From Pyrocephalus nanus (taxonomy: Eukaryota > Chordata > Aves > Passeriformes > Tyrannidae): a stretch of 64,000 nucleotides of DNA. Made by a program: the position numbers and the translations under genes. The notes beneath the pieces were generated by a model. That model did no database searches and was not told the DNA's origin. It was given only the letters and a program-made list of their open reading frames with translations. This document shows positions 1-14,302 of the stretch, one piece after another. The stretch's first letter is position 1. Each line of letters starts with the position of its first letter. The DNA lies in contig CM076270.1 of the NCBI GenBank assembly GCA_038380795.1, positions 23,452,001 through 23,516,000 on the forward strand, in the 5' to 3' direction.

Positions 1-1249
1 GTTTGGATTATTTGAAAAACCCATCTTTCTTTAAAAACACAAAAGGAGTTTGTGGCTGCATACTGGATTTGGATGAAGGCTTCCACGTTTCTTGAATGGT
101 CTACTTGGGCTTTATGTGAGCAGGAAATTCATCTCCTTCAGGATGAAGTTATCAATTTACTGGGTGTGTGTTACACAGCTCCAGAGTGTTTGTACCTGTG
201 GTCATTGCCAGGATTTCCAGGTATCAACTGACTATCAAGTCAAACTGTCACAGAACCAGAAATCCTGTACAAATACAGAATGTCTTAAGAGTGGCTTAGG
301 GCAAGTTGGGCAGAGAGGCCGTATCAGAGGGGTAACAACTAGTCCATGGCAGCAGACTTTGTGTTCAGATGAGTCATGTGAAGTGTCTGTGGCTTTTGTT
401 TAGCTTTTTCCCCCCATTCAAGGGAATTCTATCAATTCTCTCATGCAACCTGCTGGGTTGGGGATGTTCTCCAGAAGGCATTTTGGAAGTCTGCTGTGCC
501 TGCCTCAAGTCACTATGGTAGGCCCAACCTGCTGTATAACTAAAAATAGATTAACAGGAAGTACTGTAAATGAACATAAACTCTACTCTGAGAGTAAAGT
601 CCATGCTAATAAGTTTTCTGAAGCTAAGTATAGGACAATAGCCAAAAAAGGGGGACAAGGCAGACAGACAGAGAACCTAGAATGGGACACCACAGGGGCA
701 CACTAGTTTGTGCATGGGCTACTTCAAGGAGAAAGAGTAAGGAGAAGTAAGAAGTAAGTCATTCTAAATAACTCTTCCAAAAGGAGACCATAGAGGTGCA
801 GATGCATTGGTGGAATACAGCTCAACCAGCTGGATTGTGTAAAAGGAGAGATCTTAGGAGCCATCAGTGAAAATAATTTTTTTTTAAGCAGCTGTTTCAA
901 GTCAGCAATCATAATCTTACAAATGCAGAGGAACTATTGCACATATTTCCCCTGTGTGGGCATCTGCCAGTTCCACTGCAGAAATATAGGACTCAAAGAG
1001 ATGACTCCGGGTCATCAAGTCCCAGTGCCTGCTGTTTCATTCAGCCACATAATAGATCTTCATAGCATAAGTGGGATTTGATGTGTTCCAAAGGTAGCGA
1101 GGCTTTTCCACACAGAACAACTGCTCCAGACTCTCACTTCTCTGATGGTTAGAAAGGCAGTTATGCAGACTCATTTACAGCTGCTTCTGTTAGGATATCT
1201 TGTGTGTAGGTAACAATGCTGTGTAGGTGTGTGCATAACTGTGTGGTTC

Positions 1250-1425
1250 TTCAGAGCTCCATCTTGGGAATCAACATCTTCAGAAACGACTTGGACAAAG
1301 GATGGAGGGGATACTGAGCAAGTGTGAAGATGCCACAAAACTGGGAGGAGCTGTTGACTCCTTCGGTAGCACTGCAGAGACCTCGACAAATGAGAGGGCT
1401 GGGCAATCACCAACCATAGGAAGTT
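1250..1425 (+). mobile_element. CR1 LINE fragment (sense, reverse transcriptase/3' part)
   Basis: The segment matches the remembered avian CR1 consensus around the phrase ACAAAACTGGGAGGAG followed by a CTGCAGAGACCTCGAC-like stretch and ending near AAGTTCAAC. It is diverged, truncated at both ends and non-coding now. Orientation is inferred from the direction of these phrases. Confidence 0.65.
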
Positions 1426-3443
1426 CAACATGGATTCTGTATATATACAGTATTGTATATATTTAATAAATATGCCCTCTTGATAGGTTTGTTTTGTTTT
1501 TTCAGTTTCCATTTGTGAAACGGATTCTGATTCCTGGTCACTCCCAGGATCTTTTTCACTGCAGTTCTTCCCATTAGAACTTCCCATTGGAACAAGTGCT
1601 GTGTGCAAAGGCATTGTGACTTCCCCATGTCTTCTGGAAAACCCTGCGTGATTTAAATTTTAGGATTGTATTTCACTTTCTCTACCAAAATCACATTAAT
1701 GACTCACGATCATCCTTTGATTAGTTATTATTCCAATGTCTTCCTCCTCTGTCAACTTTCAATTTATAACCCTCTGGTTTGTGGCAGAAATTATTTCCAA
1801 ATTAATGACTTTGCCATTTGTACTTTGCAATTTTCATTTTTGTTTGTTTGTTTTCTTTTTCCCCCTCCAGGACTGCTCTGAGTTGTCGTGAAGGAGAAGT
1901 TGGTGTACATGTCAGGATAAACACACTAAATAGAAAAACATGCTTGGCCATAACGTGTGTACTCGGAATCCTGTTGGAATTCTTGGGAACAGTGAATAGT
2001 TTTTGTTTTCTGTGAGTGTGTATAATTGTACATGGAATGGGATTTTTGTTTTCTCAAGATTGACATGGGGGATGGCAATTTGTGTCACGTATGCCTTTCC
2101 ATTATCTTTCACTGTACGTGTTTTTCACTCTTGAAATGCCAAATTAATATTTGATATGCCAGTTATAACTTGGCAGGGTTTATCACAAACAACAATAGAT
2201 GTTATCGGTTTGTACAAAGCAAGTGATAAATCATAAGGCCTCCAACATTAAATGTAAGATGGCTTGAGAGAGCCACACAAATAACCCTGCAAAATAAAAT
2301 TTCTTGTAAATTTTCTAACAGATGATATGTCCAGGTTTTGAAAAGTGCAGTGAGAGGAATCCAGATGGTGGGGTAGAGTAGAAAAGATGGGTCACTCATT
2401 TTGGTCAAACCAGGACTATAGACACACATCCCCCACCTCCCCCCAAAAAAGTCTGGTGCTTAATCTGCTTATGGGGCAGGCTGATAACTAGAATGATGAG
2501 GCTGATAACAAAAGAAACGTAATGGGAAAATGATCCACTCAACATGTAATTAATACCAGCATCTGTCACCATTTAATGAATGCTGCACTAATCAGAGGAT
2601 TTTGTCATGTTAGTAGAACGTGGAGCCACTTCCCTGTCAGAGGCAGGAGTCCCATCCACCGTCACTGCGTGCAATGTTCCATCTGATGATCCGCCTGGAC
2701 AACGGTCAGGGTGGCTCAGCTTTGTCAAACGTGCAACTGCACAATTGTGTCTTTGGGGAGAGCTCAGCAACTGCATTCTCTAGCAGATACATACAGGACA
2801 TGTAGATGGCAAACACTGCAAGTAACCAGGCAAACAGTTCTGATGGATGTTCTTGTTCTTTACCCCTCACTGCTCCCATTGTTTGGTGTTCGCCTCTACA
2901 TCTTCAATCAGTTTCTGATTAAATCAATACATTCTGAACACAGCATGTTACTTTGGATACTGAGAACTATAGTATTTTCTTCAAAGGCCCTCATAATTAA
3001 TTGTTTTAATTGAAAAAATAAAGTCGTTTTTCTGGCTTTTTAGTTTTAAGTGAAAATTCTGAACCTACAGCACTTAAATCTTTAAAAATATTTTTTAAAA
3101 AATCCTTTCTCAATAAACAACTCAATTCTATGTCTGATCCCTCTAAATACTAAATTAAAAAAAACCAAACACAGCAATAAAACCCAAACAAAAACTAACC
3201 AACCAAACATAAAAACCCCACACGTTATCATTTTCAATAAAATTTCAATTTTAGGAGACATATTAATAAGTGATCACTGTAATGATCATGGGCTGGTTGA
3301 TTTTCAGTTGTGAGTACCTTCAGGTTTTATTAAACCTGCAAGGATAGCTCCTCCATTTGGAAAAAAAAGGTATTATAAAGTTAACTATTGAATGCTGGCC
3401 TTGTTTTTAAGTCTTAATGATGACATTTGACATGGAACCTATT

Positions 3444-3453
3444 TGATTGACAG
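3444..3453 (+). promoter_or_regulatory. PBX-PREP/MEIS-type decamer
   Basis: TGATTGACAG is the exact composite site bound by PBX with PREP/MEIS TALE homeodomain proteins. It sits in a stretch (about 3240-3560) with clustered homeodomain-like TAAT/ATTA cores. A regulatory role is inferred only. Confidence 0.3.
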
Positions 3454-4196
3454 GAGATGCCATTTGAAGTGCTTAAGCCAGATGGATTGGAGGGGGGAAT
3501 TAACAGATGTTATAATAGTAATTGAGCTGAAATTAATTTCACATTATACAAAACAATTTTTTTGAAAGATGTCCTCTTTTAAGTAAAGATCTGTGGGAGA
3601 TGAACCTTTTTCAAAATTCTACTATTTTATTTGCATGTGAAACCTCAAGGATGCCATACCAATTACTGCCTATCTGGACCAATTCTATTTAAGTCTCTTC
3701 TCTGGCTTTTCTAAGCGAGATTTTGTGTTCTTAACAAACAAAAACAGCACACAACTTCTTCTAGAGCAAGCTTAAAAAAATTGTATTTTTATTATATTTG
3801 TATGGAGGACTTTATTGCATAAAATTAGGAACTTGTTGTTGTTGTTGTCTTAAATTAGAAACCTCTCAAGCATAGTTTGATGAGCTCAGAAGGAAGCCAT
3901 TTTGTCCCAGCTCAGGAAATGCTCTATTATGCTTAAAAAGTGTATTTCCAAAACAGTCAAACACAGTATCACACAGTATTAAGCAATTATTATCAGCAGA
4001 ATGTTTGTTAATCCTAAAATACAGAGGGAAATCTCCTTTGCCTTTTTTGCTGTCTCTAATTCAGACATCCAAGTAAACAGCAGAGCTGCTGGGAAAATGG
4101 AGACAGTTTCTCTGGGGAACTAATGCTGTACTGGAAAAACAGGAATCCTGCTGTCAGGTATTTCTGTGCAAAGCTGCAGTATTTGGTTCAGCAACG

Positions 4197-4239
4197 CTGT
4201 GATGGTGTGTGATGGTGTGTGATGGTGTGTGATGGTTTG
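4197..4239. repeat. Short 10-bp tandem repeat (GTGATGGTGT)n
   Basis: Four near-perfect head-to-tail copies of a 10-base unit, GTGTGTGATG in one phase, are visible directly. No function is implied. Confidence 0.9.
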
Positions 4240-7200
4240 GGTGCCTCACAGCACCTCTCCCTTCTCCCATGATCCCACCTCGGGATGGAGGCAGCTGCGA
4301 GGTCTTACCCGTAAGGTTCTGGGGAAGAGCTGGGAATTCTTCGGTCATGCTGCAAATTGAAGATGGAATCCAGCACAAGAACCCAACTGGCATAGGAAAA
4401 TCTGTGCTTTTAACAGCTGAAATGTGATTTCTGGTGTGTTGCCCCAGTAGTGCTGGCATTCCAGGGCTGTCCCTATTGGTGCATCACGATTTCTCTCCAG
4501 AAGCATCAATACAGCAGTGTAAGTGGTGGGCTTTTTCCTCTCCAGAAGACTCAGTTCTCTCTTTTCTGAGGGGTGGTTGTTTGGGGTTTTTCTTTCCTCA
4601 CAAACGTTACTAAATGCTTACCTCTGTGAAACATTCATTTATGATTTGAAATTCGAAATATAACTGATGCTGAGTCCTTAACTAGTTATTACTTGTAAGT
4701 TCAGTTGTTTGTGAGCCTATGATAATTCTGTACTGTTGTGTGGGCTCATAAAATTCTTTCTGAAGAAGTTGAGCTGTCCTTTGAAGATGCATTGAAATGT
4801 TCTTGTATCAATTTCAATTAAGGTATGTTAAAGATGATACAGTAATCTTAGTTAATTCTCTGTTACCATTGTTTGCTGTGGTTTTTTAAAAAACTCTGGT
4901 TTTTCTGTATCACTGGTGGCCTAGAGATGTATTTTTTATTTCTGTCTCAGCTGGGTTTTGTCTCCTTATAACTAGTCTTTCATACACAGACAGCAGTATC
5001 ATGCAGAATTGCAAAGTTTAAGCTCCCATTTTAAGTTTTATGCATGGTTTTAATGTTTGTGGCTTTCTTCAAAACTGTTGTGCTTGATCTGGTCCTGCCT
5101 GCCAGTGATGATTTCCAGGTCACGGAGGAGCGACAGTTTCTCAAGGTAAGCAATCACAACGACCTTCTGCTTCATTAAATCAACATTTCCTGCTCTACCA
5201 AAGTGCTGCTCTCATGTTCATTATTGTCAGTGCTTCCTCCAGAGAAGGATTTAGTTATGTTTTTCACTTGCCTTACTTTGGGTAGTACATCCTTATCCAT
5301 GTTGTTCTCTCTCTTGGGGTTCTTCGGGAATAATTCTACTTTTGTGTTCCACAGGTAAGTTTGTGTTCTTATCTGTTGTCTTGTTTTCCTTTTTTCTGCC
5401 TCAAGTTAGGAAAACAGTTATTTCTTCTTTTCTGTTGCCTTTATTAACCAAGAGCAATTTACCTTATTTCATTTTCCATTTACACAGTAGCATTCATGAT
5501 GAAGAACTTTCAGGAATGTTTACTTGACTAGGCATACCATATATTTATACTTTGTTCATTTACCAAAAGTCAATTAAGTGCACTCAGTAAAGTGTTCAAG
5601 GGAAGAAGGCAAGAAAGCTAGAAGGCAAAGCTGGAAAAAGATCTCAGTGTGGGCAAGGCTATGAAAGGTTTTATCTGAAGATGCATTAGTGCAATTTAAA
5701 AACTGGGTTTTTAAACAAACTTGCTGGTCTAAACTCCTCTGTGGATTCTTATTGTAAAGATTTGCTTGATTTTAATTGAGTATAAACTGAATCAATTTGT
5801 GTGAAACTGAAATCGGCCTAAATTAAACCAAAGTAAAAGTGCCTGCAGCTTTTGGATGGACTTCACTAAATAAGATTAAAATTGTGCACTGGGTGCAACC
5901 AGTGGAAATGTCATTTGTTGGCTGAAACCTAAATTACACAAATTATCTGGAGGAGGGTGGGAACTAGAAGAACAAACACTAGTGCACAGTAAAATGATCA
6001 AAATGATTTGTTGAAAAGGCAAAGTAATACTGTAGAAACAGAAGCCTAAGAGAGTGTCTGAAGCCAGAGTTCTAAATAACATAATAGGATGATGGTGAAC
6101 AATAGAGTGAAAGGAGTGACAACAGATGGGCATTGCAGGCAAGGGGAGCTGTGTAGCTGGAAAGCAGCAAAAAAGCAAGCAGAGACTTGTGACAGAAAAG
6201 GCAATGTATGTTTTAATACATGTGCACATCAAATTATCATGACAAATGATAATGGAAGGATAGATTTCAGCATTCACTAAGGTGGTGCTACAGCTGAGTT
6301 GTGCAACTGCTCCCTCCTCTGCAGTTTACAACGAGACTGAAACCTCAAGGTAACAAATATTAATTTTCATGTAAAATAAGTGATTAAAAATGGACTGGAA
6401 AAAAACCTAGTGTTTGAAGAAACAGGAAAAAAAAATCAACCAACTTTCCAAAGAGTAGGCTACCTGTAGTGCTGAGGACTGCTTGAGAAAAAGGGCCACA
6501 CTTGTTAACACAGCTTTTTCTGCAACCTGGAAACGTGGGCAGGAATCAAGAATATCAGAATGCCTGCACAATGGGAGGGATTCTTTAGTGTTCCTGTCTT
6601 CTAGTCTGAGCTGGAATTAAAGCTGTAAATGGACAGAAAGGCAACTTGAAAAACACACTGATAGTGTTAGTCTGTTCTTAAAAAATGTGAGATTTTAGGG
6701 GCCACTGCAATAGGTGTTGCTCCCAATTTAGAGTGAGGGGTGTCAGTGCTGAAAGAGATGCCCACAGAAGAGTACAGGAAAACAGTTTCCAGCAGATATT
6801 ACATTAGATTGGTTGCAGATGTGTACAAATCAGGATGGTAAGAAGTATCCAAGAAGGGAGCAGTGGGATGATTGAACTAAGACTTCACTGTAATAAAAAG
6901 GATTGCCAGTTATATGTACATACCCTGCTAAAAGAGGTGCAGAGTCCCTAAAAATTACTATGCACTGCTGCACCTGAGGACTTCTTATTCACATAGTGGG
7001 GAGTCTGACTGTTCTGTTCTGTTGTTTGGGTTTTTTTACTCTAAGAAAGAGGAAAAAAACACACACCAAAAGAAATCCACAAAAAACCTAACCAACCAAA
7101 TGAAAAAAGACCACCCAAAAAAAAAACAAAGCAGAAGAAATTTAAAGCACAGACTAGACCTGGAATTGTAACAAGACCTTGAAACTGAATTAAGGAGGAC

Positions 7201-10200
7201 AAAACTAAAAGAAATGGTTTTAAGTGAAACCTGTCAGTGTGTTATCCATCTAAAAAGGAATGTTAGGCCTTGCACTTGGCTTGCATCCTTTGTTCCGTTA
7301 AGTAGTGGAATAATCTCTTTGTGGCGGTCTTATCTAGGCCTGCCTGTTTAATCACATTAATAAATGGCAAGTATCATGCTCATAATTGAAGACTCTGATC
7401 CTCAAGAGTAATATTTTATTCCCTCTGATAGCGTTGCTTCCCCCTCAGCACATCCCCTCCCTTCTGCATTGTGTCTCTCTGATCTGTGCACGAGGCTGTG
7501 GAAAGGTAGATGTTACCTCCCAAAGCACCTGTGCTCTTGGCAGCTGTGAGAAACAGCTTGAACTGCTTTTTTTTTTCCTTGTTTTCCTGACTTTTTATTT
7601 ATTCCCTCTCCCACCTGCAAAGTCGAGCAAAACCAATGAGGAAAGGTATTAAAATAGGAAGAAACCAGGTATGTAACTGAGAAAAGGGAGGAGACCGTGG
7701 CAAGGCAGCAGATTTTGTGCTCCAACATAACTGCTGCATTCCCCAGAGGAACAGACAATTATTTTTTTCCAAGCTTTTATTCCATCTTCCTCCTGTATTT
7801 TACTAATATGTTTTTCAGATGCTTTAAGTGGAAGCTTTTGGTAGTCATGCACACAGAGCTAATCCCTTAAGTGGGTTGATGCTTCAGAGTGTCAGTGAAG
7901 TGGGGGGAAAATTAGCAACTTCATAGTTGCTACATACGAAATTTTGGAATTGAGGCATTTCTTTTCTTCTTCATACACTTGAAATATTTGTTAAAAGCAA
8001 CTCACAGAACAGTTTGCCTTGACCCCAGGAAGTTGTCTTTCTTTCTTTACAGTTGTACTCTGCTGCAGTTCCCTCTTGTGTTTTTGCTTGCTAACTAAAT
8101 TGTTTTAACCTCTTGCTGTGTATTAATAGTAATTTTTTTTTCTCCAAACCCAAAGCAGACATGGAGAAGGGAGGGTTTGCATGATGACTATTGTGGCCCT
8201 ACAAACTTTCAAGTACAGGCTGGTTTGAGAGAATGGGGTTTTTTTCTTGGAGAACAGTTTATTTAGCAAAGCTTTATAGGTTTTACACTTCAGCCTCTGT
8301 GGCATATCTGGAAGGGACATCCCTTAGAAGGATGAAAAATGGACTATGTTTTATAAATGCCAGAGACCTAACTTTTCTTCTCATGAGAGCACATCAGAAG
8401 GAAACTATTGTCCTCTAGAGATGTAATCCTATCAGTATAGACAAAAAAGTAATTTGTATAATTTCCTGTACTGTAGCAAATGCAAACATAGACTTTCGTA
8501 TCAATTGTCAAATGAATTAGGACATTGAAAGCCCTACCTTAAATTTGAAAAGAAAGGTAATAAATTGCCAGAAGAACAAAATGCTTCCAATTTCACAGAC
8601 ATAGCAGGCAGCAACTAGTACCTATTTGATTTCATCTTGTACATGCCTGAAATAAGGAATGAGACCAGGGCATGGCTTTAGTTTCATTTCAGTTTGGTGG
8701 ACTCTTGCACTCAGATGTGTTTCATTTTTTGTGCTTACTCTTATAAAGTTGTCCTTCAGAGACTTCTGGGAGCCCTAATAAATGAAGGCTTAATAAATGA
8801 ACTGCAACCATTTTACCTTCTTTTCCAAGGAAACAGGTCAAAACCTGTCAGCAGTTTCAAGGTACACACCACCACCCTCCCCCCCAAAACCAGTGTAGTC
8901 CCTTCTGCCAGGTTGCATTTCCCAGTGTTCACATTCTTGCATATTAACCCCATCAAGATTCTCAAAATAATCTCCTTTGGCCAGTCAAGTATTTTCCTTA
9001 CCAAGAACATAACTGGTTTTGGAAAAAGGAGACTTAACAGATTCTTCAGTTCCCCAAGATCTGCATTCTTGCTTTTAAGTTAATCACAATCTGCCATTGT
9101 AGCCTCACATGAAACAATCGCCCATGTGTGTTACTGCTGTGCCACAGCTTATCCCAAGGGATCAAAGCAGCCCTCGGTGTCAGCACTGCCTGCAGTCATT
9201 TAACATTTTACTTTAGTTCTTTCCCAAATACTCTCACTGTCAGTGCTGCCTGATTCCACACCTTCCACACAATACACAGTTGCCTCTTTTGGGTGAAAAG
9301 TGAGTGAAATTTTAAGGTACCCACTTTCCCTTTTTTGAAGCGACCAAGAAGCTAAAGCTTCATTTGCTTGCAAAAACGAGCACAGCTTTAGTCTGAGCCT
9401 AAGGGTTTGTGTTGTCCAACTCAAGTTTTCCTTTATTCCTTACACAGTCAAAGCTGCAATGTGGCTGTAGCTGAAACTCTGTGAAAAACTTTGCTATAAA
9501 GTAAAAAACCAGCTCTGTAGTGTCCATGTCTCAATTAGCTGTGACTGTGTTAGAGTAAGAGTAGAAAAACCTGTGCCAGGAGGGGTGCTTTTTCCTAAAG
9601 AAAATTGCATCTACACTGGCAGGGACTGGAAGGATGAAGGAAGCAGCGAAGCTGGTTGTGTTCACTGTGATAATTAATTTCAGAATTTAAAATATCTGTC
9701 TAGCGAAGGCATCTGATTTCATGGCGTGGAAGTTGAGCCCAGGTTTACAAATTCTTAGGCAACAGGTCAGCAGATACTGGCCTCAAGCAACCAATTAACT
9801 CAAAAATATTTAGGTATACAGATCATGCCTTTAGAAACATCTGTTTTATAGTTATCTCCTTTAAGAGATTTCAATATGCTGGCATTTATTCCACTTTCAT
9901 TTTGTATAGATTTATGTGAGGGTGAAATGGACAATTTCTATACCAAGGTACATGAAAATGGATTGTTTTAAAACCAATAGATTCATTTGAAATTGTAGTA
10001 AAAATGCAACAATATTGTGCCAGAGAGAATGAGATGAAATGAGGACAGAAGCGTTTGAATACTCTAATTTTAAAATCAAACTTTTGTGGTCTCTTCCACT
10101 CTACAAAATCCAGCCAAAAGCAGAGATTTATTTTTTTTAATCTATGGAAAATTATTAGAATATGAGATAAAATAGTCTGGGAGAAGGGATTTAGAGATAA

Positions 10201-13200
10201 ATCACCAAGACTAATAGAGAACATGACTTTTTTTTCCACTAAAAGACACAATGGCCCCTTCACTGCACAGGGAAATGTGAGCTTGGACTGCAGTGACAAA
10301 TCCAGGGGTGAAAACAAAGCCTGGGGATTTGGGCCATTCACCTGGGACAGAGGAAAATGTTTGCCTCTAGATCAGAGTCTCAACAACACTATTTTCTAGG
10401 TTCTGGAGTCACCTTCCTTCTCCAGTGAATGCTTAGCTCTTTAAAGCAGAACAATTTCAGGAGAAAGTAATCTCCATATAACCTGTAATCCGAGGAATTA
10501 CATTTTGAGTTTCTGCAGCTGAGTCAAGATTGAAATCCTAAACATGTGTATTGGGGAAGGAGGAAGTTCCTTGTGTGTTCCTTGTGTAGAAAGCTTCACA
10601 ATTCACACCCTCTGTCTTGACCTTCCCCCAGAGGTTCCTCCTCAGACAACATCAGTCTGTCCTGTGACACTTGTCTTTACTCATAGAACTTCCAAAATAG
10701 ATTAAATTAAGGCAAGGTTGAGTCCAGCATCCTTAACAGATGTCTCACCATATGACAAATTTCAAATATTATTTTCTCATACTATGTAAATAGTAACGAT
10801 GCTTCTGCTAGTTTACAGTCCAGATTAATTTCGGCAGTAGGTACTTACTACAGAGTTCATTTTTTGCTGATTTTCACTTAAATAATTTGGTTGGTTTATT
10901 TGTTTAAAAATTTCCTATGACTTTTTACCTGAAGCCTTGTGTGGTTGCTGCTGTTTAAATTTGGTTTTTGCTCATCCTTTCCTCTTCTTTTTTCATGAAG
11001 AAATGCCAGTGGAATCAGCAACGTGGCAGTGAATTGCTTTAACACTTGCACCTCCAAATAACATCGAGAATGGAATGTGTCCATGGTAACCAGGATGCAT
11101 TTACAACACTTTCCATTCCTCATCTTTTTAATCTATGCAAATAATATAGGTACTACAAAATCTCTGCCTTATTTTTATTCGAAATAACCACGTGTGAAGA
11201 AATCATGGAGGTAACTGCAGATTGTCCTGGGTATTTGTACATAAGGAAGTTTTTTACTGGAATAGTGCTATTGACAGTTTGTTCCCCTGTAAATCAAAGA
11301 ATAATGTTTAGAAAAATCACAGCGGTGTTCCACAAAATTACTTGAATATTTGGCTTTTCCTGGGCCTCTGCATGTTGGCCTGATCTTTCCATTTTGGCAG
11401 ATAGTTCCACTGCAGTTTGCTTCCTGCTCTAACAATTAAGAGGAGGTAAAATTATGGAAATATGTGTTGCTGTAGGTTTTTTAAAATTACTGTTAAAAGA
11501 CTGTGGAATTTGTATTTGCACACAATACTCCAAGAAAGTAAATTTTTACAGCCACATTAAAACATCTGTTGTAATGCACAGGGGTGTTCAATTTGTAGAG
11601 TATTGACTTAGTGTTTCATTTTACAGTTTGTTGGATTGTATAACGATAAATATCTTATTTAAGAGTCATAGACACATCTGCCCACTCCAGTGTTTGGATT
11701 AATATGTTCTTGTGCACTTACATATACCTGAAGTGACATTGTAGATAAATACACTCACAAAATACTAAACTAACAACACATGGAGTACTTGCTGTGAAAA
11801 GTTTGTCTTGCTCACCCCAGTGCAGAATTTGAGTATCTGCTGTCTGTATACACTTTGTTTTGTTGTACTGTATATCCCCTACTGAAAAGTATTGATTCAT
11901 GTATTTAATTTACGCTTTGCAATCTGTGGTGCAACACAGTTCTGCTTTTTTAGCAATTAGACTTCTAAAATTGTGTGTAGTTCATTTTCTGTACAACCTC
12001 ATGGATTTAATCTGTAGAACACTGTTCAAAAGTTAGAAAGCAACAGTTGTTAATCATTTTTGGCAAGTGGTTTTGGGGGCAGGTAGGACTATTTTCTTTT
12101 TCAGTAACACTTGGCATTTTCATGTTGAGAAATGGGAGGTTTGGGGGGTTTTTTCATGGTTTTTTTTTAATAAATGTCACTTCCAACATAACATGAAAAG
12201 GCCCAGAGAAAGCCTATAATGTGTATTAAATGGTGTTATTTTAGCAACATGGTAATAATCTGTGTTGTGCATGCACATTACAGAAATGTTGATTCTGCTG
12301 TGATCAAATATTTCAGTGGGGTCATTTATTTCTGTGACATTCGAAAATGCAGATTGGGTGAATATTTTTTTTGCCTTCTGAGAGGCAACTGTTTCGCTGC
12401 AAAGGAATAAAGATTGTGTGTGTATTGTAAAACAGGAGGAACTTATGTAACAGAGTAGGATTTTTTTTTCATTTATTCACATAATAAGTGTATTGCACAG
12501 AGTGTTGCAGATATGTCTGAGCGGTAATCGAAACCATTCTGTGTGTGTGCAATCAGAAATATGATTTAGCATTCTGATTGCCCCCTATAATGATATATTA
12601 GCCACAGTAGCCATCAAAATGATAAATTTTAGCTGGCTATATTTGGCATTCAAATGTAGATGTTAAGCCTTTATTCAAACTTGTTTGCTGTTGCTGTAGA
12701 TGGGATATTAACAAGATGAAAGAAAGACTTAAAAATACAGAAATGAGTGATGTCTTAGCAGATCATCTGGAATCTGAGCTTTAATCTGAAAATTAGTGGT
12801 GAAAGTGAATGCAACTCATTGGGAGTTAAAAATACTCAATTCTCAGCTTTAAAATCTACATTTTATCCCTGAAATACCAGAGAGATCTGAAGTTAAATTT
12901 GACGTTGAGAGACGTAAATACCGTTGGCAGATCTGATTTGTAATGGTAAATTTAACTCTGTGTTCTTTGTGAGTGTTGACAGTTAACTCGAGGCTTGCTT
13001 TCAGTTTTCCTTTTCAACATACCAGTAGAAAAAATGAAGCAGAGAGTGTGTTTTTTACACACTCGTGTGTGTGTGGGTGTGTTCACATCTCATTTGTCAG
13101 TTGTATCGCTCACTGGATCAGGAATCCACCTATAGGTATGACAGTGTAAACCCCTCACTTTTCTCAGGGAAATGGAAGGAAATAAACCATATTAAATCAG

Positions 13201-14129
13201 TAAAACTAGAATATATGTGCTTTTCACCTTGTCTACAACACCAAGTGAATCTTACTCGTGGCTTGGAGCGCGAAGGGGGAAATGTGACTCTGACTTCCCT
13301 CTCCTGTGGACCCAGCTGTGCCAGCAACAAAAAACAAGTATTAAAAGCTGGCACGCTTTTTGAGCACACAGGTAGTGTTTTAAAAGAACTCTGGGAAAAT
13401 TACTGACAGTCAGGGCCACTTATTCGCCAGCCTCTCACAGCTACCTGATTTACTATTCACAGTCATTTTTGGTCTCAGTTGCGTGCTTTGTGATGCAGAT
13501 TTTCTTCTTCTGTCTCTGAAAATGGGAGTTGAACATGAACTTCTGGAGCGCCTTTTCCAGAGTTTTCAGGCAGGTTTAAGTGCTGAGCTTTGAACTGTCC
13601 TATTAATGTTGATTTTAACAGAATGTTAAAATCACAGTTTAACTTCTAACACTGCCAGTTTGGAATGCCTGAGCAGCTGAATGGGTATTTCTGCTTATCA
13701 GGCATTCGATTATGTGGTTTAATTGTGTCTGTGACTAAATGAAAACCAAAATCAGAATGTTTCTAGTTTTGCCAGTTGAGATGTCTTTAAGTGTGTGTAC
13801 AAACAATTTGCATGCAGGGGTTGGGAAGGTTTTCCTTGTATGTAAAACCATTTCACACTTGTTCTAGGTGCATTATGGGATGTTTATTGTCCTTTGAAGC
13901 ACCTTTTAGGGCTGCTGGTAAAGTAACCATGATCTGATCTCTTATAATAACTTTGTTTTAATATTTGTTGTAATATTTTCACAATCTGACACCTGAATCT
14001 GAGTATTTATCTCATGGAACTTGATACTCATTTCTTCTGCTTTTTTTCTTTCTCTTCTTCCACAAGTCCTGTTTTTCTCCTCCACAGTTTTGGTTGATAT
14101 CATCTTATTGAATCATCATCTTTTCTGAG

Positions 14130-14302
14130 TAAGTTTCCCAGGGAGGTGCTGGAGTCACTGACTCTGGGAGTGTTCAAGAGGTGTCTGGATGTGACACTGG
14201 CACGATGGTTTAGGGGTGGTTATGGTGGTGCTGAGCTGATGGTTGGACAGGATGATCTTGAGGTGTCTCTTCCAGCCTTGATGATCCTCGGATTCCATGG
14301 TT
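14130..14302 (+). mobile_element. CR1 LINE 3' end fragment (sense)
   Basis: Begins with CCCAGGGAGGTGCTGGAGTC, runs through GTTCAAGAGGTGTCTGGATG and ends with a GATGATCCTCGGATTCCATG terminus, the typical 3' end of avian CR1. It is a short 5'-truncated insertion, the usual state of CR1 in birds. Confidence 0.85.

Noticed and set aside
5876..6277. 133-codon minus-strand frame rich in Cys, Leu and Ser
   Set aside because: No family motif, no splice signals, and the composition is simply the complement of purine-rich DNA.
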